A stretch of 64,000 bases of DNA from Lycorma delicatula (lineage: Eukaryota; Arthropoda; Insecta; Hemiptera; Fulgoridae): the NCBI RefSeq assembly GCF_047948215.1, contig NC_134457.1, positions 90,420,898 through 90,484,897 on the forward strand. Reading direction: 5' to 3'. The translations under genes were made by a program, and so were the position numbers. Position 1 is the stretch's first letter, and each line of letters opens with the position of its first letter. The notes beneath the pieces were generated by a model. That model was not told the DNA's origin and ran no database searches. It worked only from the letters and a program-made list of their open reading frames with translations. Positions 14,201 through 25,458 of this stretch are shown piece after piece.

Positions 14201-15785
14201 TTCATCACAACATTCCCAAGACAAAATAATATGTTGAAAAAGATCAACCTGCTCCAGAAAAAGTGAAAATTACATTATCCTTTTAAAAAAGTTATGGCAA
14301 TAGTTTTTTGGGATGCACATGAAATAATTTTCACTGATTATTTTAAAAAGGGTGAAACAATAAATGGTGAATATTATGCAACCCTATTGCAGCATCTCAA
14401 CAATGAAAACGACTGCACTTGGCTAAAAAAGTGCTTTTCCGTCATGAAATGATCCAGCTTACTTCAGTCACTGCAATGGCAAAAATCAATGAATTATGGT
14501 TCACACTGCTCCAACACCCTCCACATTCACTTGATCTGACCCCAGTGACTACTTGTTTCCTAACCTAAAAAAAAATGGCTTGAGGAAAGAAATTTTTAAC
14601 CAATAATGAAGTTATTGCCACTGTAGATGGTTATTTTAAGAAGTTGAATAACCGATTTACCGAACTGGCATAAGTGCTATTGTGGAAGGTTGGGCTAAGT
14701 GTATAGAATTTAATGGTGACAATGTTGAAAAATAAATCAAAATGTACCCACAAAAATGTTGTTTTCTTATTCAGGCTCAGAACTTTTCACCCTGCCCTCG
14801 TAATCTTTGCTAAAAAGAATGGCCACTTATTCTTAAAAAATAACAACATACATCCTTACCAAACCAGACAATGGACTTGTTTTCGTATAACTCAACACAA
14901 TACTTGAGCTTGCAAGAAAAACAGCTTACATTACTTCATTTCACCTTATTATACTTCTGGTTCCATTTTTAATAAATTACTGAATCATTTGAAAGATCTT
15001 CTCGTCAATTATTAAAAAAAAAATTTTTAAATAAAAATAATTCTTATTTTCTTTTAGAGGAATGATATAATTCTGTTGATAAATTTTTAAATAGTACTAA
15101 TTAAAAACTAAACAAAAAACTTTGCTTTATCTGCATCAGTTTAACACGTACATACATATGTTAAAAATAATTTTCTATTGTAGCTTCTAAATTGTGAATT
15201 ATTTTGTAGTAAATTTTTTTTTTAATAACATTTTATATTTTTTATCTTAACATTATTTCAAGTATTTGTATTTAAATAATTAATATGGATTGTAAACACA
15301 TCTGTTTTTATCTTATAATTTGTTTTTATAATTTATAATTTATCTAATACTGACATGATCTACATAACTTAGTATTATGTTCCAATCAGAAGAGATTTAT
15401 TATTTATTTACGACTGCGTCTAATGGCTTCTCAGCAGATTACAATAACAGCAACATAAATAGCAAAAACATGACAGTAAGAATATTTTTAATATACATAT
15501 TTGATTATTCTTACTTCAAAATAATTGAGCCTTAATTAAAAAACAACAATAATTTATCAATAGAATAATAAATCTTACCGGTACAATTATTCGAGGTGAA
15601 ATAATTTGGTTAGAGCAGCTTGGTTCATCAACACTATGAGGTATGTTCTGAATCACAGAGGGAAGAAACTGTTCGGATTCGACTGACGTTCGACTAGTAA
15701 TATTTTCCTCCGTACATCTTTCAAGAACCACAAAAGACTCATCATTATTTGAGTCTAATGAATGTTCCCCATTCATCTTTACCAT
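8164..15785 (-). CDS. NEMO/optineurin-like adaptor (IKK-gamma, Kenny-type), 5' part, 3 coding exons
   Basis: Joining 15785-15579, 9090-8979 and 8294-8164 gives about 150 aa with consistent phases (0, then 1). Residues 15-21 are DESFVVL, an acidic stretch followed by the F-x-x-L pattern of an Atg8-interacting (LIR) motif. Drosophila Kenny carries such a motif at its N-terminus. The later part reads NADLN..NADLK-V-TLQQHNLAMKQQF..L..W and then EETKQFI. This matches the N-terminal coiled coil shared by NEMO and optineurin (LK.AI...N.AMK.RFE.L..W in optineurin). NEMO is the scaffold of the IkB kinase complex in the IMD/NF-kB response; optineurin is a selective-autophagy receptor. The C-terminal ubiquitin-binding coiled coil and zinc finger were not found, so the gene is incomplete here. 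I infer the family, not the exact orthologue. Confidence 0.72.
8979..9090 (-). CDS. NEMO-like gene, second coding exon
   Basis: The acceptor is CTCTTTAG before 9090. The 112-bp exon encodes LQSIDSMMNMNSEEIQ and then a heptad-like stretch rich in Asn, Asp, Lys and Leu (QNADLNKENADLK), which fits a coiled coil. It ends in phase 1. The donor GTTTTA is weak after the GT, but the protein joins smoothly to the next exon. Confidence 0.65.
9091..10671. other. Intron sequence of the NEMO-like gene, no feature
   Basis: AT-rich, with many A and T runs. Nothing coding or repetitive could be supported. Confidence 0.5.
10672..11215. mobile_element. Non-autonomous TIR repeat (family with ACTTCCTTGTAC ends), copy 1
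   Basis: It begins ACTTCCTTGTACGAAGTAAA and ends GCGTACAAGGAAGT, so the two ends are inverted repeats of about 12 bp. The interior carries phrases shared with the second copy 1.2 kb away (CATTTTGACTAGTTT, ATAACTCAAAAA, TTTTGATTGCAAT, AAAATTTTAATTAAT). No transposase frame is present. It looks like a MITE in the intron of the NEMO-like gene. Confidence 0.65.
11908..13366. mobile_element. Same TIR repeat family, copy 2, rearranged
   Basis: It starts ACTTCCTTGTATGAAGTAAA at 11908, restarts at about 12002 with TACTTCCTTAGTAAAAA, follows copy 1 until about 12475, and the matching right end TTACAAGGAAGT is at 13355-13366. About 0.9 kb of unrelated AT-rich sequence lies before that end. I read this as two overlapping left ends and one right end split by an insertion. 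Confidence 0.55.
13521..14800 (+). mobile_element. Mariner-like transposon with inactivated transposase
   Basis: Both ends are visible. The left end holds GGGTGGAATAAAAAGTTCC and the right end, inverted, GGGCAGGGTGAAAAGTTCT, with a TA after the right end. Between them is a decayed transposase: an N-terminal helix-turn-helix (KEIKEELYMILGNLSPTNTT, IKHWVAV), EIMEKVHK, FVTVNETWVHH, and a C-terminal block ending NGDNVEK-like. The first catalytic motif of mariner enzymes is normally DETW; here it reads NETW, so Asp is replaced. Stops and frameshifts also break the gene. The element sits in the first intron of the NEMO-like gene, in the opposite orientation. Confidence 0.8.
14801..15578. other. Intron sequence of the NEMO-like gene
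   Basis: AT-rich, no supported feature. Confidence 0.5.
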
Positions 15786-15795
15786 TTCACAGAAC
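15579..15795 (-). CDS. NEMO-like gene, first coding exon
   Basis: A TTTTAG acceptor (minus strand) precedes the exon at 15796. The donor after 15579 is GTAAGA. The likely start is the ATG at 15785-15783 (context GAAATGG: purine at -3, G at +4); a second ATG follows at 15776. The exon codes for 69 aa ending in SPRIIVP, phase 0. Ser, Glu and Asn are abundant, so it is probably disordered, and it holds the FVVL motif. Bases 15786-15795 would be 5' UTR, so at least one upstream non-coding exon is expected. Confidence 0.7.
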
Positions 15796-17523
15796 CTAAA
15801 ATACACATATAAATAAATAACAACTTATTCATACAATATTTCTTATATTTCTACACAAAAATTTTTTGATCATAATAGAAATCACAAAATATGGTATAAC
15901 AATTCAAAACTAGCACTACTTACTTCTGCTGTACAGAATTTGTAGTTCTGAGATTATACTATCTTACTTGCAGATTAAAAATTAGGCAATTGGTCTTGTC
16001 CAGTCTACAACTCACCACTTTTTAGTTAGGAATGTTAACCTAATAAATATTTAACAGTAACAAGTGTACAATGTGTTAGGGTAAGGGCACACCTTCTTAC
16101 GCAAAATGTTAAGTAGTTTTAGTCATGATAAGCTAGACTAGTTATATTTTAATATTGTTGGCTCCTTGAAACTAACTGCTACACATCATACTGTTTGGTT
16201 TAAATTACAAATATATCCTGATCAGAGGATTCAGGGATGTAACATCCTACAGGTACTCATTTGTTTGGGAAAGGACAAAGCTGCCTGTGCATGCAATTCA
16301 ATATGAAAAAAAAATCAAACATCCAACTGAAAATAATATAAATCAACCAAATTGAAAGACTCACAATATAAAACAAAACAAAAAGTTATACATCTATAAG
16401 TGACAAGAATATTAAATAAATCCATCAACCAAAAATAGTAACCATCAGCATTTGTTGCTTTCAATACAAATGATAGGATTATCTCCTGATAGAGTTTAGA
16501 AACAGAAAACATAATTGAAAAACAATAAAATAGCATACAGTATGATATACAATACACATAAATTGTCTATTGCACAAAGTAATGAAATCAACTTCAGGGT
16601 TGGATAAAGTAATTATATTAACATTTATATATTAATTTAATAAAATAATTTCAATTTGTGTAATTAAGGTAGCTTTATAGAGTAGTAATTATATATTTAT
16701 CTACTCACAGTTTACATTTTTGTATTTCTTTCTCCTATCTATCTGTCATTACATGCAGTGCTCTACAAAAAAAAATTCTCTATCATAAGTATTTGATTGT
16801 TATGATGAAAATACAGTCAAACCTCAGTATGTAGAAGGGATATCTTTTTTTTTCTCAAGTTATTATAATTTCAACTTGTATAGATATGATACTGTACAGG
16901 TATAACAAAAGAGTTTATTTTGCTTTTCATTTTCAGATTCTACTATGTATTAAAAGAAACAAAAAATGTTCTATGAAAACACAGCAACTTTCCCTTGTTT
17001 TCCCTTCAGGTCAATAAATGTTTGTGTAATTAACAAGTTCACAAATTTCAAGATGACAGTTTTTAATTTTGTTATCTCTTACAACAGGGTAATTGTGTTT
17101 TATCAAAATAGGTTTAATAATGAAATGTTAAGCCTTTCGTTTTAAACAAAATTACATTTTATTTTTGAAAGTTGATAAACAAACAACTGAGTTACTGCAT
17201 AAAACTGATTAAACTGCAATCAGAGACATAACTTTTTCCACTTGTATTAAAACGAAACTGTTTTATTATGTCTACACTTAGCTTTTATGCAATTTAATTA
17301 GCTACCAATAAACCAAAATAGAGTATATTGTTTAGGAAGACATAATGAGTCTTTCTCAAGTGTAATAGTGTGCTATTTTTTAAATAAAAATCTTTCAACC
17401 TAAATACTGTATTTTTCTATGAAATCTGCCCTGTTCTCTAATTCTTTTCCACTGAAAATCTAAACTTGTTAAAACACTAATAAGGTGTTCTTTCCATTAA
17501 TTAAGAGATCTTAGCTTTTAATT
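15796..17523. other. Upstream of the first coding NEMO-like exon, nothing recognised
   Basis: AT-rich, without family motifs. It is intron if an upstream 5' UTR exon exists. Confidence 0.4.
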
Positions 17524-17528
17524 GCCAA

Positions 17529-17660
17529 CCTTCGTGGCAGAGTGGTAGCATCTTGGCCTGGGTTCAAACCCCCGGTCAGGCATGGCATTTTTCATACACT
17601 AAAAACTAAAAGATCCTATTTTCCAAATCCCATGCACAAGCTTCACGCTTACAATCATCA
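17529..17660 (+). repeat. tRNA-derived SINE, family B, copy 1
   Basis: The head carries a pol III A box (TGGCAGAGTGG, 17535-17545) and a B box (GGTTCAAACCC, 17561-17571), followed by CGGTCAGGCATGGCATTTTT and a tail with CCCATGCACAAGCTTCACGC. The same order occurs inverted near 35.8 kb and 63.5 kb. The A-to-B spacing is too short for a functional tRNA, so it is a SINE or a tRNA pseudogene repeat. Confidence 0.7.
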
Positions 17661-18344
17661 AGCATAAAAAAAATTTAATAATGAGTTTACTTAAAGAAGA
17701 CTATCCAACTGATGAATAAAAATTTAATATTTTTGGGTTTATCAAATTACACTGAAAACTACCTACGTGTCATTTCTTTTTTTTTAAATTTATTTCATTA
17801 TTTTAAGCATAATAAAATGAAACATAATAGATAAATATTTAACATTTAAAACTAGTACAAACTGCAACAGATAAGCACAACTAAACAACTAATAAATGTG
17901 TAGATGATTACATGAACTTTTGTCATAACTATGATAGGGACATTTATTTCCTGAAACTAGTCATAATTACGTACAATTGTACTCTCTGGGCAAGTGGGGA
18001 AGGGTGATTTGGCACCACATCCACAGACCAACTTTATCCAAACAACCTATGTATACTAATTTAAAGAACAGTAATAACAGAGAATAGAAACAAAACACAT
18101 TTAGAATGTTCCCTCATTAATGAAACGAGTTATTGGTCAAATTTATTTTTTCTATAAAATTATAACAGTAAGAGAAACATTTTTTTTTTTTATTCTTCAT
18201 TCATTATTATTATTCAAAATAGTATTTCACATGTTCATATTATCATTTAATTTGAGAATATCTTTCTTTCCACAACTGTTGATAAATAACAGTAATAACA
18301 ATACATTAGAGAGAACAATAATATTATAAATAACAGCAACATTC
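17661..18344. other. No feature recognised
   Basis: AT-rich sequence with long T runs. Confidence 0.5.
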
Positions 18345-18349
18345 AACCG

Positions 18350-19030
18350 ATTCATTTACAAGATCTGTTCAGGAAATAACCGAACTTTATTTTTTTAATC
18401 TTTATTATTAATTTTACAGATTATTATCCTTGTCCCCTTCAAAGTACTCCCCTCCCCCATTCACACACTTTTGCCAGCAGGTGTTTTCACTTCAAGAAAT
18501 AGTCTTGGATAGCTTCATTTGAAATGGCCTTTAAGGTGCATGACAAATTTGCTTTAATGTCATCAACAGTCTCAAAATGGCGTCCTTTCATCACAGAGTT
18601 TAATTTCAAAAATAAGAAAAAATTCACAAGGCAGGTCTGACGAGTAGGGAGGCTGAGGGAGGATAGACATCTGATTTTTGACACAAAACTGATAAAATGA
18701 CAAAGCTGAGCGTACAAGCACATTGTCATGATGAAGGAACCTTGAGTTGTCTCGCCACAACTCTGGTCTCTTTTTGCAGATTTTTTCTTGTAATCATTGT
18801 AAAATGCCAAGAATAGTATGCACAGTTTTCACCTTGAGGCAAGAATTCAAAATTCACAATTCCATTAAAAGTGAAAAATACAGAGAGCATCACTTTGACA
18901 TTGGATCGAGAAAGATGTGCTTTCTTGGGATGTGGAGATCCTTTGCCAATCCATAGTGATGATTGAACTTTTGTCTCAATGTTGTAGCTGTAAAACCAGC
19001 TTCCATCTCCAGTTATGGGTCAATCCAATT
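18350..19030 (-). mobile_element. 5'-truncated mariner, catalytic half only
   Basis: Minus-strand reading, with frameshifts, gives ITGDGSWFYSYN, then WRDNSRFLHHDNV, ILPQPPYSSDLPCEFFLIF, and a final block around KGRHFETVDDIKANL. These match the D1, D2 and D3 regions of mariner transposases (TGDESW, HHDNAP, DLAPCDFFLF). At D3 the usual Asp of CDFF is Glu here. The N-terminal DNA-binding part is missing beyond about 19030. The 3' end lies near AACCGAACTTTATTT (18378-18392). Inactive. Confidence 0.75.
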
Positions 19031-19477
19031 AAAGTAGCCCAAAAAAAACATAAGCTAGTTATTACTTAACCAATTAAAAAAAAATTGAAACTTACTCAGT
19101 TGTTTCCTACATGTTTTAGGCAGGATCTTAAAAGTATATATTTTTTTATTTAAGCAGTACCTGTGGTGGCCATTTTTGTTACGGTGCGCACACCTATTTT
19201 TGTGATTGTAAGGGTTTATGGAAAAAATCATAACTAAAATATTATTGGTCCTGAAAGGATAACACAAAAAGTAATTTATTCATATTTTCTCAAGGTAAAA
19301 GATTGGTCCAGTGGTTTATTTCTATGAGAAAATTAAAAATAAAGTTGAACATGAAAAACGGTGAAATTTCACTTTTGGTAACTTTATCAAGAGCTAGAGA
19401 TGGCATGCACATTTTGAATGATTTGTTTATATGTAGGTATATGTTAATAGCTTTACCATAAATAATATTAATGGTGA
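19031..19477. other. No feature recognised
   Basis: Contains GTGGCCATTTTTGTTACGG and other moderately GC-rich words, but nothing that I can assign. Confidence 0.4.
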
Positions 19478-20365
19478 TGTACGAGAGGTGGATCAAAAAA
19501 TAAGTTACACCCTTGCTGTGCTCTTGAACTCAAAGGGTGGTGTTCATTCTTGTTGTCTTGTGGTGGCAGCACTGGTTGTGTTGTCTTCATGTTCCCCCAG
19601 CAGCAATTCTGTACGACATTCATTGTGTGTATATTGTCATTGCCAATATGGCGTGTACTCTAGAGGTTTCATCCAGCATAGATGTGTATTCAGTAGTCTG
19701 ATTTTTGTAGGGAAAAAATATAATTGTTGTGAAATTCATCGCCAAATTATTGAGGTATACGGTGAGAATGCAATGTCAAACCCCATGATCACAAAATGGT
19801 GCCAAATGTTCAGAAACAGAAGATGAAATGTGAGTGATGAACTGCAAGCTGGGCACCTTCAACTACAAGCATGACAGGTAATGTGGAATGTGTAAATAAC
19901 ATAATCTTGAGTAGCCGGTGCATTAAAATTAGAAAGTTTGTAAGTGAAATTAACATCAGTTACGGTAGTGTGTTCGCAATAATTCATGATCAGCTTGGTT
20001 ACCATAAGATGTGTGCATGATGGGTGCCACATCTGTTGACCAACAACCACAAACATCAACGTTTTGCGTCTGCTTTTTCTTTTCTTCAATGTTATTCCAG
20101 GACTGGTTCACAGTTTATGAAACAAATCATCACAGGGGATGAGAACTGGATGCTTTATTACACTCCTCAGACTAACAGAGCATCACATGAATGGAGACAC
20201 AAAAAAGTGAAAACATCCCCATATGTTCGAAAGGTTATGCTGACAGTTTTTTCCAATTCTGAGGGAGTTTAGTGAATTTATGCCCCAAGGGACAACAATC
20301 AATTTCGAATCTTAACGTGAGATTTAAAAAAATTGCAAAAAGGTTGAATCAACTTCAACAATCAA
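19478..20365 (+). mobile_element. Mariner-like transposon, inactive and 3'-incomplete
   Basis: The left end is near GAGGTGGATCAAAAAATAAG (19484-19503), a typical mariner-type terminus. The transposase reads EIHRQIIEVYGENAMSNPMI and TKWCQMFRN, then after a frameshift ISYGSVFAIIHDQLGYHKMC, then IITGDENWMLYYTPQTNRAS and FMPQGTTINFES. The first catalytic Asp (TGDENW) is kept. Stops occur throughout, and the HHDNA and third-Asp regions are lost after about 20365. Confidence 0.7.
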
Positions 20366-20439
20366 TGGAAATGTTGAAAAAGTATAAATCCTTACTCAGT
20401 CAGGCCACTAACTGAGGCTAAGAATAATAATATTTAGTG

Positions 20440-21060
20440 AATTACATCAAAACCATATTACAGTACAACACTTGATTTGGCAAAGAGGATAGTGTGTGCC
20501 AAATTCTCAGACTTGAGAGTTTTAGGCTCTCAAGTCAACATAAGGCCAATCAGAAGGCAGTAATGATCTTCTGGAACACACCCAAAGTGACAGGAGTTTC
20601 TTTAACATCATTACAGGTCATGGATCTTCAAGTACAATCTTGAAACAGAATATCAAAGTCAGGAGTGACATTCATCCAACTCGCTTAACCCAAAAAAAAA
20701 ACAAGAATAAGCAAATCCACTATCAAATGCATGCACATCATTTCATTGACAACCAGGGGATTGCACAAAAGTATCATAAACAATGTTTATTCTGTCCCCC
20801 AATAATAAACAGTTAATCAGCTTTACGCTATCATATCATGAAGTTCTTGAAGGATTAAGAAAAGTGTTGTTTACATACAATCATACACTGCTAATACTTA
20901 GAATATATGACAATGCTCCTTGTCATGCAGTCATATCTGTGAATGAATTTTTGTTAAAAAGAGCATTTCTGTGCTTAGTCGGCCTCACTACTCAGCTGAT
21001 GAGTCCATCCACCTTTTTTCCTCCAAATTAAAGATACATCACAAAGGATGGAAAACAACG
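20440..21060 (+). pseudogene. Fragment of a DDE transposase, pogo-like at best
   Basis: The open frame at 20783-21031 contains RIYDNAPCHAVISVNEFLL. DNAPCH/DNAPAH is the second catalytic Asp motif of pogo- and Tc1/mariner-type DDE enzymes. Upstream, 20460-20680 gives broken sequence such as LDLAKRIVCAKFSDLRVLGS without a clear match. It could be a separate element inserted at the break of the preceding mariner. The assignment rests mainly on one motif. Confidence 0.35.
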
Positions 21061-22970
21061 AGAAAGCTGTTATCGATCTATTAGTAATTCTAGTTAATGA
21101 TTTTCATTGCTGCTAAAAAGAATGTGAGCAACATCTCTAGCAGTGTGTAGCATGCCAACAGAGCTTAGGAGTTCCCAAATATGACGAACACAAAGTACAG
21201 GCAAATTTTTAGCTTAAAAATAAATGTATATTGAAATAATATCGATACTTTATTTACAGACCTAATATTACTTTTAAAAAACTGATACTTTTTTCAACAT
21301 TAACTTACAAAAGATAGTAGAGTTGAAGAGCAATTTAAAGTTTGGGTTACCTTGAAATAGACAAAACTCAAAAATGAGATATACCTTTATCAAATAGAAT
21401 GGTTAAATCGCTTAATGATCTCTCCTACTAGGAGAATCACTCCTATTACTTAACAAAGTGGATAAATAAAAAATCATAAGATTTTACAATAACTTATAAA
21501 GATTAAATTAAACCTTAACATGTACACTCAGTCTGTTTAGGATCCATCATACTGTAACAAATTTATGTCAAGGGTAGAAAGATTTTATGTTCATAGAAAA
21601 AAAATAAATTCATCATATTAACAACATTTGTGCAACTGAAACAGATATTTTTATTTTCTCTATATGCATCTCTAATCTTTTGGTAAAAACATACATAACA
21701 TCAAATGGAACTACCGATAAAATAATAGGTAAGTTAGAACTGTAGTTTAATACATATAATTACTTTATATATTATACTTGTTTATCCAAATAAAAACATC
21801 CATCATGCAAAATTCAATGTACTGATGAACATGGTAGATTGTAAGCAAATCATGGATTGCTGCATTTTAAAGCTGGATATAATATAGTTGTAACTTTTAT
21901 GTATTATTAGTCAAAAAGGTACTGAACTGCAAAATAGCAATATTATATCTCAGATTCTTTATGAGTTTTCTTTCAAAAATAGGTAAAAGAACAGGACAAT
22001 GGTTTCTAAACATTCACTTACCTTTAAATCATCTGTATTAAATGACCTTGGACCTACATTCTTTGCTACCATCACCAAGAACTACTTTCTTCAAAAAGAT
22101 ATGTCATAAACCATTACAAGGTACAAAACACTGAATAAAATTCCATTAGTATAAAATTTCAATAATGTTTTTGTTAGATTCTATTTCAAAAATCTAATGC
22201 GTTTACTGATGATGTTCTTGCTTATAATACAAATACTAAAATGAAATGTAATGCTATTTATTAATTTAGTTAAGTCAAAGTGAAGTTTATTTATACTGAT
22301 AAAATAAGATAAAACTAACAGTACGTGTTACTGATTTTTGAATCAGAAAAATGATTAAAACAAGAATAATTCAAAAAATTATGAGAATAATGCTGTATAT
22401 GACCTGTACTAGTTACAACCTGCAGTATGCAACCAAGATGACAGCAATACCAACTACCACACACAAGCAAAGTAAAAGTTTTATTTCAATAATTCTGTTC
22501 ACAGAATTGCAGTAACTGATCTCTAGGATGAGATCAGGAAATTGGGAGTTTCATTAGGTTCTATTGTAAAATAAATAATTTCAAATAAATTAACATTTTC
22601 AATTTTGAGCTATAATAATTGTTTACAAACATCAGGATTCAACCCATCCACCCCAGCAATTTCTACAAATTTTTGATACACAAATTCATAAGTATAACTA
22701 TTATAAACAAAATTTGGATAACCTTGCAAAATAATTAGCATTTACATCTAAGTACCAAGGATTACTTGTTTTTATTCACAACAATGTAGTTTAAGTATTA
22801 CCAATTCTGAGAATTTCCTTTCAAAAGTATTTACTTCTAACACTTACTCACCAAACTTAAAAAAAATATGTAGGTACTTTCAAGATTAATTGAATCCAAG
22901 ATACAGCTAACTATGCAATAAACATCAAAATTACAGTAAAGGACTGAAGAAATTTTGGTATTTTTTTGGT
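21061..22970. other. Intergenic or intronic, no firm feature
   Basis: AT-rich. On the minus strand 22130-22022 is bounded by TTTTATTCAG and a strong donor GTAAGTG. It could be a 109-bp non-coding exon of the NEMO-like gene. In that case an in-frame TAA would sit just before the ATG at 15785. This is weak evidence. Confidence 0.25.
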
Positions 22971-23029
22971 ACTTTTCAAGTTGATGCCCCCGCCAATCTA
23001 GAAGAAAGGCAATCTGCAGTTAGTCGCTA

Positions 23030-23306
23030 CCACTAGGTTGGTCTAGTGGTGAACGCGTCTTCCCAAATCAGCTGATTTGGAAGTTGAGAGTTCCAGCGTT
23101 CAAGTCCTAGTTACTTTTATAGATTTGAATACTAGATCATAGATAACGGTGTTCTTTGGTGGTTCGGTTTCAATTAACTACACATCTCAGGAATTGTCGA
23201 ACTGAGACTATACAAGACTACACTTCATTTACACACACACACATATCATCCTCTGAAGTAATACCTGAATGGTAATTCCCATTGGCTAAACAGGAAAAGA
23301 ATGAAA
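23030..23306 (+). repeat. tRNA-derived SINE, family A, copy 1
   Basis: It begins GGTTGGTCTAGTGGTGAACG (A box TGGTCTAGTGG), with B box GTTCAAGTCC, the hairpin AAATCAGCTGATTT between them, then a body with ATACTAGATC, ACACATCTCAGGAAT and GGCTAAACAGGAAAAG at its end. Two more copies occur at 33044-33340 and 40054-40353. No clean target duplication is seen for this copy. Confidence 0.8.
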
Positions 23307-23398
23307 AGTCAGTTAATTATTAGATGGAGCCACTGAAAGGAAAAATAAATAAATAAAGAAACCTATACAACCAGTGGAAACCACTGTACCAATAAAAT

Positions 23399-23493
23399 TA
23401 TAAATATAATCTAACCAAACTTAACCTACACTCGCTTTGCTTGCTAACCTTGACAAGCGAGCATAGGTTAAGTTTGGTTAGATTATATTTATA
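23399..23493. repeat. Perfect 30-bp inverted repeat
   Basis: The left arm ends CTAACCAAACTTAACCTA and the right arm begins TAGGTTAAGTTTGGTTAG. All 30 bases of each arm pair. The 35-bp loop itself holds CTCGCTT and AAGCGAG. Confidence 0.9.
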
Positions 23494-23670
23494 CTTATTG
23501 ATTTATTTAATATATATATATATATATATATATAAATTTATTATATAAAGTTAATTAAGTTAATTATAATTTTAATTTATTTATTTCCTCCTTTCAGTGG
23601 CATCATCTAATAACCAACTGACTAACGACAGATTGTCTTTCTTTGACAGGCATCTTCTTGAAAAGTAATT

Positions 23671-25458
23671 TTTTTTTATAGAGATAGATGTCTTTACTCA
23701 GATGGCTATTTTTTAAGAAGACACTTATACAATCAGGCAGCGACAGACTGTTTGGACAGTTCATAGAAACATTTGAACAAGACAGACAAGAGAAAGAATT
23801 GGAGTGAATCAACAACTTGACGTCTTATTTTGATGTATAAAAAAATAAATATGAAAACAAAATACTTATGTAATATAAATTTTTACAATGAGACTAGTTG
23901 AATTTACAAATTCAAAAACTGATCAAGTTTACATGTAATGTTGATAATGTATTTACCTGATTTTTTAGTATTTTATAACTAATGATTATTATTATCTGCG
24001 ACATTTTTGAAAATTTTACAAAGTATTATAAAAATAGTAATTTTTATATCAGTTGATTCGGAATAAAATGCTCAATATGTAAAATAATATTTAATTTTCT
24101 ATTGAATCCAGAATGTTTGTGGAATTATAAAAAAATAATAAAACAATTTCAGGCAAAAATGCATACTACTTACTTAACCAAAGTACAATTTATCCTTGAA
24201 AAAGAAACTATAATGACCAACTTAATTACATTTTGTTACAAATGAACCAAGAAAAAAAATTAAAATTAAAAAGTGTTCTGTGCTTGAAACAATGCTATGT
24301 GTCTAAATAATGTGTAATTTTCAACTAAAATATTTCCTATGGATGGATCTAAAATAGAATAACATTAATTCATAGTTGAATGGATTAATCTTACCATGAT
24401 ACATGTATATATTATGTGAAAAATGTATTTGGTAAAACTTTTACCAATAAATAAGAGATTATTCATCCTCATAACATTCCACTCATTTTCTTACCATATA
24501 CTAAGCCTACTTAGTATTTATTTGTAATAATAAACAAAGGGCAAATTGTTCTGATCATACAAAATTCACAAACTAATCGGCCTTCTTTTTTGATACTTCT
24601 AATTCACAAACAATAAATCTTAACAAAATTTTCCTTTTAGAACGTCGGTTGAAAATTGGGATAATTAAACGCAAAAAATGAGATGATAAGTTAATCCAAA
24701 TTTTACATTATCCAAGTGCACAGAACTTTATACCAATACCTTAAAAATATATAGTAAATAAAAGGAACTATTAAACACAAACTGCACTGTACTTTGTTAA
24801 AACAAAAACAGATTAAAGATCACTTACGATATGGAATGCACTTAACCTAACTATTCAATAACAAGTATCCACGTATATAAAGAAGACTAAACAACCTTGA
24901 GAAACATAAAATGTATTTCTTTTTTCTTACCAAATGATTCATTAACAGCACAGCATTAAATGTTAGCAGTTCTTGAACAAAAACAATACTTAAGCACAGG
25001 TTAAAGTACAGGAACTTCTGCAATCACACTCTCCCTCTAAACTCGTCTTGTTATTCTTCTTCCTATGTGTATTAAACACAAGTATTTTGTTATAAGCTAA
25101 TTACTAAAAATAATTATTCTAAATAAACAAATGTGTTTTTTTTTTTTTCATTTAACACTTGAGCATTATTCGTGCATTGTTTTTATTATAAGTGAAATTA
25201 GTAAAACTATTTAATACAAAAATAGCTGCAAATTACGCTATTAATTTGTTTTTATTGCCCCTAATAGTATTGCATTATTTTTCTAATTCATTAAAGTTAA
25301 AAAATACTATAACTATTAAATTATGTTAAATTAAGCTGAATAACTTGTGATTTCGATAAATATGAACTAAATCCAAAATTAAGAATTATACTTTGAACAC
25401 TACTGATTACACTGTAAGATAGAATATCAGTTCATTATAACCTTTCAAGGAGTTAATT
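23671..25458. other. Region upstream of adenosine kinase
   Basis: AT-rich, no coding signal. The ADK promoter must lie in its distal part. Minus-strand donor-like sites GTAAGTG (ending 24827) and GTAAGA (ending 24930) could mark 5' UTR exons of the divergently oriented NEMO-like gene. No TATA box or other motif could be singled out. Confidence 0.35.

Larger units (their letters stand above)
22974..23670. repeat. Inverted-repeat structure (two opposed repeat copies around a palindrome)
   Basis: The left arm (22974-23024 plus 23307-23360) and the right arm (23572-23670) are inverted, diverged copies of one sequence. Shared words include TTAGATG, GCCACTGAAAGG and the AAATAAATAAA tail. The left arm is split by a SINE. 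In the centre is a perfect 30-bp stem (23399-23428 / 23464-23493) with a partly paired loop, and a (TA)n run at 23510-23534. It may be a fold-back element or two repeat tails that landed in opposite orientation. Confidence 0.6.

Noticed and set aside
17529..17610. tRNA gene
   Set aside because: A and B boxes are present, but no full cloverleaf or acceptor pairing can be made, and the same unit recurs with a common 3' body. It is a SINE.
21543..21559. The word CCATCATACTGTAACAA also occurs at 32413-32429
   Set aside because: Similarity ends on both sides. It could be a chance match or a stub of the LTR, but 17 bp in AT-rich DNA is not enough to call.
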